Source: Flavobacterium jejuense
GTDB lineage: Bacteria; Bacteroidota; Bacteroidia; Flavobacteriales; Flavobacteriaceae
Assembly (NCBI RefSeq): GCF_006491595.2
Contig: NZ_VEVQ02000005.1
Coordinates: 287,582-351,581, forward strand
Direction: 5' to 3'
Length of the DNA: 64,000 nt
Of this stretch, positions 33,649-41,466 are shown in pieces; positions within the stretch are counted from its first letter, which is position 1, and the number at the start of each line of letters is the position of its first letter. The translations under genes and the position numbers were made by a program. The notes beneath the pieces were generated by a model, which did no database searches, was not told the origin of the DNA, and worked only from the letters and a program-made list of their open reading frames with translations.

Positions 33649-35910
33649 TTAATCTATGAAATTAATTGAAACGCCTTCTATAAATACGGCATTCTCCACT
33701 GGTTTTCCGTTTAAACCTACAATAACTAGTTGCACCGTAATATTTTTGGCTCCCTTATTTAAAAGACGTTGTACTGTAGCGGTAGCATCAATTTTGTAGT
33801 TTCTTGGTTCATGATTGTGTAAGGGTCTTCTATCAAATCTACGTGTGTTAGGTAAAGGTAAATTACAATGGCCTGGACCACCAAAACAACTTCCGTTAAA
33901 CGTGGAAAATTGCTCTACAAAATTATCGTTATCAGCCATAGGTGTATCCACAGAAGCATCTGGAGTATTGATAAACACTCTTATAGAAGCGTTCATTAAA
34001 TTTCCTACTTGTACTTTATGCAACACAATTTCGGTTTTACGATGCGCTTCCAAGGTATGTTGAGAAACATTTGCTGGTGCTGCATTAAATTTGGTTAACC
34101 CTACTTCATTAGATACTTTATAGAAAACAGAATCTCTCATATAGGTATAACCTAATTTCTGCACACTCATTGCGTCTTTAATCGTCAACGTCCAAGGAGC
34201 CATTACTGCATCCATGTCTAGTGGTGTACCGTTATGTTGTTCTTGCCATTGTGCCCAAATTCGATCCACATTAGAATGATGTCCCCAAAACAAAGGATCA
34301 AAAGCAGTCGTTCGATTATCCGTCATCCAACCGTAAATAGGATTGTCTACATTTTGAGGATCTGCTGTTAGGTTTAATTGTTTGTATATTTTTACCCATT
34401 CTGGATTGTTGTCGGGATAATTTGGATTTGTTCCTCCTGAGAAATTATGCATGCCATTGTGCACTTTTTCCAAAGCTCCAAAATAATGATCATAAGCAGA
34501 ACCTCCACCAAACTCGGCATAACTGTTAATGTCTAAAATAAGTTTTACATCATCTTTGGTTGGGTATTGCGACATGCCTGCAGTTCCATTTAGTGCTCCT
34601 GGCCATCTGTTAGGAAACCATAACGGATTTACTTCTTTTAAAACCGTATACAACACATTGATTTTTTGAGACCAAATAGCCGTATTATTTTGATTGATGA
34701 TTTCGTAATTAATACCAGCTGCTTTTAGAAAACGAAGTCCGGAATTGAAGATAGTACCTTTTTTAGTCAAATTAGCCAAAGCAGTAATCTCTTTAGGAGA
34801 AAATAAAGCAGAACCATCAGTCGCTTTACTTGTATTTAACTTATCAAAGCCTTTTGTTGTTAAAAAACACCCATAAGCATCAGGTATAATTCCTAAATCG
34901 AATTGCGTATTATTAAAAGTAGTTTTGTTGACATCCGCATAATCGGTCCATGACCAATAGGGTAAGGTAATGTTCTTATCGTAATCTTGTAATTTTTGTT
35001 CGAAGAAATACAAATACAAACGGTGCCAAGGTAAAAATTGTTCCCAACCGTGCTGACACGAATTGGTGTGAATGCGTGCCCAATAATCAAAGCTTCTATC
35101 GTCTTGCCAATACGCATTGTATTGGTTCATACAATTAATGGCTTCGCGAAAAATGCCTAATTCCTCTGGAGACAACGAACTAATCTCTTTTCGTACCGTT
35201 AACCCATTGACCGATTCTTTACTAGCATTGGTAGAAACCGTAGCTTGCTGGTGTAGCATTTCACCACGAGCTAAAGCTACTAGATTGCTTGCATTCGTAA
35301 ATGAAACCAATTGCAATTTGTTCGCTCTTTCTTCTTCCAATGTTAATGGACAATCGGCATCAATCCAATTGGCTATGGTTTGTATTTGTGCTACTGTAGC
35401 CACGTTTTCCGTGTCCCATAATAATCTTGGAAACATAGTGCCATCAAAAGGATATTGTCCTTTTAAACCGATAATAATACCCGATTGGGCACTCCGTTTT
35501 ACCGTTGGCAAAGAACCTCCTCCTCCAGAACCTCCAGAAGGCCAGCAATCTGCTGTTCCTGTTGTAGAGGTTAAACTAGTTGAAGCCGTTATGTTTTGTT
35601 TCGTATCCAAAGGAACTGTAGCGTCTTGTTGTGAACTACAGCATCCTTCTGTTTTGACAGGACTGGCACTTTTAGTTGCTTCAGTACTAGTAGTAGAAGA
35701 ACCACAACACCCAGAAGAAGCCACTATAGTAGTGCCATCGTTTTTAGGTGCAATTAATCGCTGACCATACAAAGAAGCATTTAAAAAAGTATCGGGATTT
35801 TGCCAAAAAGCATATAAGCCTTGATAACTGGGTATGGTTTTCCCTTGTAGTGTATCTAAAATGGAAACTACCTGGTCGTACAATGACTTTTCATTTGTTT
35901 TACTTGCCAT
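33649..35910 (-). CDS. Tyrosinase / polyphenol oxidase family copper protein
   Basis: 753 residues from the ATG at 35910; a more upstream ATG overlaps the promoter and was rejected. The type 3 copper site is complete. CuA: H281 (ARIHTNSC), H287 (CQHGW), H296 (LPWHRLYLYFF). CuB: H484 and H488 (VHNGMHNF), and the HH pair at 544-545 (DPLFWGHHSNVDRIW). A C-terminal beta domain (about 615-753) resembles the plant PPO C-terminal domain. The N-terminal 180 residues contain an unusual Ser/Thr/Cys insertion with CC pairs. No signal peptide. First gene of the operon with LodA and LodB. Confidence 0.92.
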   Translation of the reverse strand: MASKTNEKSLYDQVVSILDTLQGKTIPSYQGLYAFWQNPDTFLNASLYGQRLIAPKNDGTTIVASSGCCGSSTTSTEATKSASPVKTEGCCSSQQDATVPLDTKQNITASTSLTSTTGTADCWPSGGSGGGGSLPTVKRSAQSGIIIGLKGQYPFDGTMFPRLLWDTENVATVAQIQTIANWIDADCPLTLEEERANKLQLVSFTNASNLVALARGEMLHQQATVSTNASKESVNGLTVRKEISSLSPEELGIFREAINCMNQYNAYWQDDRSFDYWARIHTNSCQHGWEQFLPWHRLYLYFFEQKLQDYDKNITLPYWSWTDYADVNKTTFNNTQFDLGIIPDAYGCFLTTKGFDKLNTSKATDGSALFSPKEITALANLTKKGTIFNSGLRFLKAAGINYEIINQNNTAIWSQKINVLYTVLKEVNPLWFPNRWPGALNGTAGMSQYPTKDDVKLILDINSYAEFGGGSAYDHYFGALEKVHNGMHNFSGGTNPNYPDNNPEWVKIYKQLNLTADPQNVDNPIYGWMTDNRTTAFDPLFWGHHSNVDRIWAQWQEQHNGTPLDMDAVMAPWTLTIKDAMSVQKLGYTYMRDSVFYKVSNEVGLTKFNAAPANVSQHTLEAHRKTEIVLHKVQVGNLMNASIRVFINTPDASVDTPMADNDNFVEQFSTFNGSCFGGPGHCNLPLPNTRRFDRRPLHNHEPRNYKIDATATVQRLLNKGAKNITVQLVIVGLNGKPVENAVFIEGVSINFID

Positions 35911-35944
35911 GTTTAGTTTGTTTATCGTTCGGATTTCATTTACC

Positions 35945-35995
35945 CAAAGGAACAAAGAAATAAGCGGATATTTATAGGTAGAAATACCTGTTTTT
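35945..35995 (-). promoter_or_regulatory. Promoter and activator-like motif of the tyrosinase operon
   Basis: Minus strand: AAAAACAGGTATTTCTACC (35976-35995, containing the palindrome AGGTA-gaaa-TACCT), then 25 bases after the TAC, TTCCTTTG (35945-35952), one mismatch from TAnnTTTG. The start of transcription would be about 28 bases before the ATG at 35910. The same motif at the same 25-base distance lies upstream of the surface-protein operon at 60939. No -33 TTTG is present, so an activator may replace it. Confidence 0.6.
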
Positions 35996-36082
35996 GGAAG
36001 AAGTTGTCGGTTTTCTGTTGGCTGTAATCTGTTGTGGGTTGTAGGTTCTAGGTTGTAAGTTTTGAATTATGGCATTCACTAA

Positions 36083-36895
36083 GTGTCAATCCCTATTTAC
36101 TTTAACCATAAAGCCTTGCCTTTATCTAATCAGGGAAATAGAGCTTCTCTAACTTTTGAGAATACTATTAAAATAAACGCTGACATAATAATTGGAGCAG
36201 ATGGAAGAATGAATTCGGTTGCCAGACAATACGTTAATGGAAACAATACACCGATTTATCAAAACTTTGTCAATTGGATTGGAATATTAGAAAGTAACAA
36301 ACCTATTTTTTTAGAAAACAACGTCTTGGACTTTTGGGGTCAAGGAGAACGTTTTGGAATTGTACCTATAAATAAATACAAAGGATATTGGACTGGAGGA
36401 AAATCTTTGCCTTTAAATACTTCTCTCAAAAACCGGAATAATAAAACTCAATTACTTAAAATATTTGGTTCCTGATCACCAAAAATTAAAGAAACCATAC
36501 AATTAACTAAAGAAGAAAGTATTAAATATATTGAAGTTTTTGATCACAATCCTATTTCCAAATGGTATAAAAATAATGTCTGTTTAATTGGAGGCGCTGC
36601 ACATGCTGCTTTACCAACTTCAGGACAAGGTGCTTGTCAAGCGATTGAAGATGCATGGCATTTTTCATCTATGTTAGAAAAGTCAAAAACAACAGAAAGT
36701 GTTTTTAGTGAATTTCAAAAAATAAGATTTGAAAAAACTACGACAATCACAATGTCAGGAAGAGATTTTGCAAAATCATTGTTTAATGAAGACTTAACAT
36801 TTTGCGAACAAAGAAATGAAAACGCAAAAATAACGGATTATAAAACTGCAAGTCAAAATATAGCAAAACTATGGTCTAAAAACTTACCCAAATAA
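36083..36895 (+). pseudogene. Broken FAD-dependent monooxygenase
   Basis: 271 codons in one frame reading as the central and C-terminal parts of a PHBH/UbiH-type flavin monooxygenase: ADIIIGADGRMNSVAR, FGIVPINKYKGYWTGG, and CLIGGAAHAALPTSGQGACQAIEDAWHF (the conserved G-D-A-A-H region, here G-G-A-A-H). The N-terminal FAD-binding GxGxxG part is missing, and a TGA at 36473-36475 falls where a tryptophan is expected (FGS-stop-SPKI). Truncation plus nonsense means it is inactive. Confidence 0.85.
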
Positions 36896-36943
36896 ATGTA
36901 TCAAAAAAGAAGCATTCGCTTTAATAAAAACACTATCAACCGC

Positions 36944-37362
36944 TTAACGTTTGCCTCGAACCATGTCTTTTGTTACACACAAAGACAAAACTTTTTCAAA
37001 CAATTCCATGAATACTTCTTCACCATATAGTTGTTGGGTTCTTGAAATAGTACTATGTCAAGGTAAAACTTCATCAATATCGCAACGAATAAACAAACAT
37101 CTAAACAGTTGGAACAATACTCTATGAGTTTTCTATCAGAATTAATTAATGTTATTCAAATAGCCTACTAAGCATATTTTGAAGAAGACAACAGGATCAA
37201 TACTCTCCTGTCCTTCTTGTCCATAATACATTTTTGTGGATTTATATAGAAACCTAAAACTAATGGCTTTATCAAGCATTCCGTAAAATTATGCACCAGA
37301 ATCAAGTCGATCAAATGAACTTGATAGAGTATTTTGGATTTGAGTTCTTTTTTTCCTTGCAT
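36944..37362 (-). mobile_element. IS1182-family transposase remnant
   Basis: The minus-strand start MQGKKELKSKILYQVHLIDLI is the typical N terminus of IS1182 transposases. It continues, with frameshifts near 37170 and 37120, as VGYLNNIN, NSDRKLIEYCSNCLDVCLF, RCDIDEVLP-stop-HSTISRTQQLYGEEVFMELFEKVL. A TGA again replaces the expected tryptophan of PWHSTISR. Only about the first quarter of the transposase remains; no terminal inverted repeats were identified. Confidence 0.8.
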
Positions 37363-37586
37363 GACTAAATTTACAAAAAAGTACTCTTTTTAATGTTGCC
37401 TTTTGTTATCTTTGATGGAGCTACATGCTACAAACAATTTGGATATTAGGCTTAATTTATAGTCGGTTTTGTATTTAAAAGATTTGGCAAATCCGAAAAA
37501 TAGGGTTTAATTTAGTCCTAAACTGCTTGTAGTGAGAAAACGTTAGCGATTCATTATAAAACGACACTCATCAACTAACAAATAAA

Positions 37587-38090
37587 ATGAATAATATAGA
37601 GATTAAAGAGATTAAGGCTGACCAAGTTAATCAGTATAAAAAATTTCTAGCTTTCGGGCTTATTAATGATGAAGAAAATTTTAGGATTACCCCTAATGAC
37701 GACTTAAATGCTCCTTTCCCAACTAAAGACAAAGTTGACAGTTTTACACTTGGAGCATATTCAAACAAGGAATTGGCAGGTATTGTAAGTTTTACACGTG
37801 ACGGTGGAGATAGAGAAAAATTAAGACATAAAGGTATTCTATTTAGAATGTATGTTTCCAAAGACTTTCGTGGACAAGGAATTGCCAAAATATTAATTAA
37901 AAAACTAATTGAAAGAGTAGAAAAAATATCTGACATTGAACAAATCAATTTGACAGTAATTGCAAATAATGACAATGCAAAAAAACTCTACGAAAAATTT
38001 GGCTTTGTACTATTTGGTTCAGAAAATAACGCAATAAAATGGAAAGGAAAATATTTTAATGAAGACCAAATGAAATTAAACTTAAAATAA
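37587..38090 (+). CDS. GNAT family N-acetyltransferase
   Basis: 167 residues. LFRMYVSKDFRGQGIAKILIKKLIERV has the acetyl-CoA pyrophosphate loop (R-G-Q-G-I-A), and INLTVIANNDNAKKLYEKFGFVLFGSE is the usual C-terminal motif. The acceptor is unknown. The gene stands alone in the accessory region, between an IS remnant and a long imperfect hairpin, like a mobile cassette. Confidence 0.9.
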   Translation: MNNIEIKEIKADQVNQYKKFLAFGLINDEENFRITPNDDLNAPFPTKDKVDSFTLGAYSNKELAGIVSFTRDGGDREKLRHKGILFRMYVSKDFRGQGIAKILIKKLIERVEKISDIEQINLTVIANNDNAKKLYEKFGFVLFGSENNAIKWKGKYFNEDQMKLNLK

Positions 38091-38107
38091 AACTAAGAAA
38101 AAGAAAC

Positions 38108-38227
38108 CACAAACCGCTAACAAGGGTTTTGCATTAGGTGGACTGAAGTGCTAAATTCATCAACAGTTTTTCAATTAAACTTTTGTGCTTCAATTTGTCG
38201 CCCAAGCGCAAAGCCCCAAACCGTTAT
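38108..38227. repeat. Long imperfect inverted repeat after the GNAT gene
   Basis: Left arm CTAACAAGGGTTTTGC...TTAGGTGGACTGAAGTGCT pairs with right arm GTGCTTCAATTTGTCGCCCAAGC...GCAAAGCCCCAAACCGTTA over about 50 bases per side, with bulges and a central loop around ttcatcaacag. The architecture recalls integron attC sites (bulged stem bordered by TAAC and GTTA), but the core sites do not match RYYYAAC/GTTRRRY, and no integrase is nearby. Similar sequences are familiar as noncoding repeats in Bacteroidota. Confidence 0.6.
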
Positions 38228-38247
38228 ATTATAATATTTAACTCTCC

Positions 38248-38319
38248 ATGAAAAAAACACTTCTTCTATTACTTTTTGGAATTTTGATAAACCTTTCGTT
38301 TGTACTTGTAAACTTTTAG
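38248..38319 (+). pseudogene. Orphan signal-peptide remnant
   Basis: 23 codons, MKKTLLLLLFGILINLSFVLVNF, then a stop. It is nearly the same signal peptide as the next gene (MKKALFLILFGLFLNVSAQ) but is cut off by a copy of the promoter-bearing repeat. It looks like a gene whose body was lost at the repeat. Confidence 0.5.
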
Positions 38320-38332
38320 TTTAAATTTACTC
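38297..38332 (+). repeat. Dispersed promoter-bearing repeat, copy 4
   Basis: TTTG at 38299-38302, exactly 19 bases, then TAAATTTA at 38322-38329. It lies inside the orphan signal-peptide remnant and 47 bases upstream of the secreted protein gene at 38377, which it probably drives. Confidence 0.6.
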
Positions 38333-38376
38333 AGTAGACGCAAGTAAAAAGCCGGTAAAGAATATATTAAACACCT

Positions 38377-38778
38377 ATGAAAAAAGCCCTTTTCCTAATC
38401 CTTTTTGGATTATTCTTAAATGTATCTGCACAAGAAGTCAAATCCATCTATACCTTTAAAAAAGAACAGCAAAAAAAGCTATTCCACTATTCTGAGTTAG
38501 ACAGTCTGGTTTTGTATAATAATGGAAACTTTTATCGTTGCTATCATTATAAGTATCATGAGATTCATTATTCAGAATTAAAAGGAAACTGGAGCATTGA
38601 AAATGGTCTTTTGTATTTAAACGCTACAGCTAATAAATCAAGTGTTGAAGATGTTGAAGATAAAGAATGGTTAAACTGTAATGAAGTACTAACCTATTGT
38701 ATCAAAAAGAAGCAATTGATTCCTTTTGAAACACACTTTAAATCCTATGCAAAACAGTGCTTGAAGTTGATTGAATAA
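38377..38778 (+). CDS. Small secreted protein of unknown function
   Basis: 133 residues with a clear signal peptide (MKKALFLILFGLFLNVSAQ). The mature part (SELDSLVLYNNGNFYRCYHYKYHEIHYSELKGNWSIENGLLYL) looks like a beta-rich lipocalin- or META-like small domain, with four cysteines. No family was recognised. Its transcript probably starts in promoter-repeat copy 4. Confidence 0.65.
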   Translation: MKKALFLILFGLFLNVSAQEVKSIYTFKKEQQKKLFHYSELDSLVLYNNGNFYRCYHYKYHEIHYSELKGNWSIENGLLYLNATANKSSVEDVEDKEWLNCNEVLTYCIKKKQLIPFETHFKSYAKQCLKLIE

Positions 38779-38806
38779 AACAATTATCTCTATGTTTTTT
38801 ATTTAA

Positions 38807-38855
38807 AATTCCACGAGGAGTATTGCACTTATAATCTTTTGCATTAAATTTATTC
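38807..38855 (+). repeat. Dispersed promoter-bearing repeat, copy 5
   Basis: Starts aattccacgaggag exactly as copy 1. TTG at 38823-38825, 19 bases, TAAATTTA at 38845-38852. It lies 56 bases upstream of the gene at 38911. Confidence 0.65.
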
Positions 38856-38910
38856 CCTTGATACAAAAAAAACATTATACCCATTAACTTAAATAAAAAA
38901 TAACACTTAC

Positions 38911-39336
38911 ATGAATAGTTACCTTATCATTGAAAACAATAAAGAAGTGACCATTAAAAGTATCAAACAATGGCATACTTACGGTGGATTATTGGAAGGA
39001 ATTCCAAATGATAAAATGAATGCTAGAATTATTGAAAGAACTAAGATAGAAGCAAAAGAGTTTTCTCATATGGAAGAAATCTATTTGATTGAACCTAAAG
39101 AAATGCCAATAGATTATGATGGGAAATACCCTTTTGGTAATCCTGCTGCGCTACCTGGAGTAACTTGTGTGGCAGAATTATGGCATAATGATGTTTTTAG
39201 AGATACTAATAAAATGTTTTCAAGTCTTTGTATTATTTGGTTTCAAGAAGATTATGCTTTTCCAATTGATGAAGAGATAGTAAAGGCTATAAAAGAAATT
39301 CCATTTAGTAAAATATGTGGAGAATTTGACTATTAG
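38911..39336 (+). CDS. Cytoplasmic protein of unknown function
   Basis: 141 residues, acidic, no signal peptide or membrane segment. It contains KSIKQWHTYGGLLEGIPNDKMN and a Trp/Phe-rich C-terminal half (LWHNDVFRDTNKMFSSLCIIWFQEDYAFPIDEEI). The composition and solitary setting behind a promoter repeat resemble immunity-type accessory proteins, but there is no direct evidence for that. Confidence 0.6.
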   Translation: MNSYLIIENNKEVTIKSIKQWHTYGGLLEGIPNDKMNARIIERTKIEAKEFSHMEEIYLIEPKEMPIDYDGKYPFGNPAALPGVTCVAELWHNDVFRDTNKMFSSLCIIWFQEDYAFPIDEEIVKAIKEIPFSKICGEFDY

Positions 39337-39483
39337 TAGCAATTTTTCTCTCTTCATATTGTAAAGTTTTATTTTTGATTTTTATTACCAATTACTTTCC
39401 ACAAGTTTCCAGTTTTCACTTACATCCTACTCTATTTTAAACCCGCTACTTGCTACTTCACCACAAAAACACCCCAAATAACC

Positions 39484-39621
39484 TAAAATTTTATCTCAGA
39501 AACTTAAAATTTTATCTCAGGAACTTAAAATTTTAAGTCCGGGACTTAAAATTTTAGGTTGGTAGACGTAAAATTTTATCTCGGGAACATAAAATTTTAA
39601 CGCAGAGACATAAAATTTTAT
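39484..39621. repeat. Seven phased A4T4 tracts, 21-bp period
   Basis: The core TAAAATTTTA or a close form recurs with AAAA starting at 39485, 39506, 39527, 39548, 39570, 39591 and 39612, spacings of 21, 21, 21, 22, 21 and 21 bp. The DNA between cores varies (atctcaggaact, aagtccggga, aggttggtag). 21 bp is two helical turns, so the A4T4 tracts lie on one face, which predicts intrinsically bent DNA. The array ends 97 bases before the ATG at 39718. Confidence 0.8.
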
Positions 39622-39717
39622 GTTTTTTCACCTATTTAACATATCTATAACATATTTCTTACAATTTATGGCACATCGTTTGTAAATAGTTTCTTATAAC
39701 AATTAAAATATACAAAT

Positions 39718-40218
39718 ATGTCATTAAACAACTTAGGAGTATACCATCTTACTCCAGCTCAGAAACAAGCTATTGATGATGCCTTAACCAGCATCGAAGC
39801 AAATTTGACCGCTGTTACTCAAAACTTATCTTCTGAAGAACGTCAGAAGTTTGGTAGCATTAAAGAGACCAATAAGTTATTGGTCAACAAGTGTAGAGAG
39901 TTCCAACAAACTCAAGCATCTTTAGCCTCACCAGATGTGGACTGGGTAGAATTTGAAGACGATTATCAAGATCGCGTTTTTGCAGATACCCGATTAGACC
40001 GTTTGGCAACGTTAACAAGAATGTTGAGTGATTTTAAAATTGTACACGATTACGACAACTATCAGGATGCTCTTACGGATTATGATTACAGCAAGTACAA
40101 ATCGAGTACTAAAACCCCAGGTTATACTGGAAAAGTAGACGAATTGAGACAGTTTTTTCCGAATACCTCTGCTAGTAGCACCCTCAATACAAAAAACGAA
40201 ACGAATTTATCAGAGTAA
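39718..40218 (+). CDS. Helical cytoplasmic protein of unknown function
   Basis: 166 residues, predicted mostly alpha-helical: LTPAQKQAIDDALTSIEANLTAVTQNLSSEERQKFGSI, then KLLVNKCREFQQTQASL. This pattern is known from a family of short Bacteroidota and proteobacterial proteins without assigned function. A Ser/Thr/Asn-rich tail ends it. It is a single gene with a strong terminator, preceded by the phased A4T4 array, which suggests special transcriptional control. Confidence 0.7.
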   Translation: MSLNNLGVYHLTPAQKQAIDDALTSIEANLTAVTQNLSSEERQKFGSIKETNKLLVNKCREFQQTQASLASPDVDWVEFEDDYQDRVFADTRLDRLATLTRMLSDFKIVHDYDNYQDALTDYDYSKYKSSTKTPGYTGKVDELRQFFPNTSASSTLNTKNETNLSE

Positions 40219-40278
40219 TAGTCGCGCTTTTTTCTTGCCATGTGTAATTCATAGATTCAATATTTTGACTATTACTCG

Positions 40279-40312
40279 AAAAGAGTGTCTTTATTAGGCA
40301 CTCTTTTTTTTT
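40279..40312 (+). terminator. Terminator after the 39718 gene
   Basis: AAAAGAGTG / CACTCTTTT stem followed by nine T. Confidence 0.9.
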
Positions 40313-40374
40313 GAAGTATATTTATCAGTGTGATTGAAAAACTATAACGTTAATTATGAAGAAGTTGTACCCTA

Positions 40375-41367
40375 TTAATTGGTCTTAATTCTCACCCCTG
40401 GATTATAAATATCAGTAGAGGCTTCTATTGTAGTATGCCACTTTTTATTTTTATAGGCTAAATTCCAGTCTTTATACTGTTTTCCATTTACATACACTTT
40501 AGTTTTGGCGACTTTTTCGTGTTGTCCATAAAACAAAGGATAGGATTTTTTTGGTAATTCATCGCTAGTATAGTTACTATTAATTATCAATTCGGTTATG
40601 CCGTCTCCATCTATATCTGTTTGAATGCTATTCACGTTTAGAATTTTAGTATAGGTTCCGTCTATAATCATTTGATGAATGGCTTGATTAAAACGATTCA
40701 TAATTTCAGAAGCGTTTGGTATATTTTTTCTGATAGCCAAATGGAGCTTTTTAATTTGAAAAGGAACTTCTGCAATACTTAAATATTTTTCAACATCATT
40801 TACTTGGTGTTTGAAGAGATAATGAATTAATAACTCATCAACCAACATATAATCGATTGTTTTATCAAACAATTTTTCAAGATTCTCCTGATCATTTTTA
40901 CTATAAACAATTTCAAAATTTTGAGCGTTTAAAACATTGGCATCATAAGCATAGTTTGCTACTAAACCTATTTTATATCTTGTAAGTTCCGCTATTTTTG
41001 TAAAGCTAACATCTCTACCCTTTAATCCAACAAGTACTAATCTATTTTCTAAATAGGGTTTAGAAAAAAGCAATGTTTCTTCTCTTTCTGAAGTTTTCCA
41101 TATCGCTCCACATCCATCGATTTCTTGATTATTAATTGCAGTTAAGACCTTTTCAAAGTCGATAATCTCATGATCAACCGAAATTTGACTTCTAGTTAAT
41201 GCTTCATTAACAATATCTAATGCTAAGGACTTTTTGGTACTCTCATTTGTAAAAGGTGGCCATGCATCAGAAGCCAATTTCAAGTTGAAAATTTGCGCAT
41301 GTATTACTAGAGAAACACCTAAAATGAAAAGCAAGGAAAGATTTTTTTTATGGAACCAAATATTCAT
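40375..41367 (-). CDS. Secreted periplasmic solute-binding (SBP_bac_3) protein
   Basis: 330 residues. Signal peptide to about residue 25 (VSLVIHAQ). Residues 28-225 form an extracellular solute-binding domain family 3: LASDAWPPFTN, VDHEIIDFEKVLTAINNQEIDGCGAIWKTSEREETLLFSKPYLENR, then MLVDELLIHYLF. The C-terminal 100 residues contain DIDGDGITELIINSN, like an FG-GAP or EF-hand calcium loop, and a beta-rich end. No transporter genes are nearby, so it may be a stand-alone sensor or binding protein. Confidence 0.85.
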   Translation of the reverse strand: MNIWFHKKNLSLLFILGVSLVIHAQIFNLKLASDAWPPFTNESTKKSLALDIVNEALTRSQISVDHEIIDFEKVLTAINNQEIDGCGAIWKTSEREETLLFSKPYLENRLVLVGLKGRDVSFTKIAELTRYKIGLVANYAYDANVLNAQNFEIVYSKNDQENLEKLFDKTIDYMLVDELLIHYLFKHQVNDVEKYLSIAEVPFQIKKLHLAIRKNIPNASEIMNRFNQAIHQMIIDGTYTKILNVNSIQTDIDGDGITELIINSNYTSDELPKKSYPLFYGQHEKVAKTKVYVNGKQYKDWNLAYKNKKWHTTIEASTDIYNPGVRIKTN

Positions 41368-41466
41368 AAGATTATAGTTAAAGTACTGAAATATACAAAA
41401 TTAGCTTTATTTCTTGCTACTATATTTTATTTTTTTTAAATTTAACAAAACAAAAAAACAGAAAAC

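Noticed and set aside
33815..35764. Long plus-strand ORFs opposite the tyrosinase and LodA genes
   Set aside because: They are antisense shadows of strongly supported genes, with no family motif or start context.
36083..37362. TGA as a tryptophan codon (recoding)
   Set aside because: TGA replaces tryptophan in two fragments, but both are truncated pseudogenes with other damage, and the intact genes in the window use TGG throughout. Mutation bias explains it.
38108..38227. Calling the hairpin a true integron attC site
   Set aside because: The borders do not match RYYYAAC and GTTRRRY, and no integron integrase or cassette array is in the window. Only the architecture is similar.
39484..39570. 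Coding reading of the 21-bp array (LKILSQE-like heptads)
   Set aside because: One frame reads four heptad-like units, but it has a stop right before the first unit and another after the fourth, and the 22-bp step breaks the frame. The periodicity is better explained as DNA structure.
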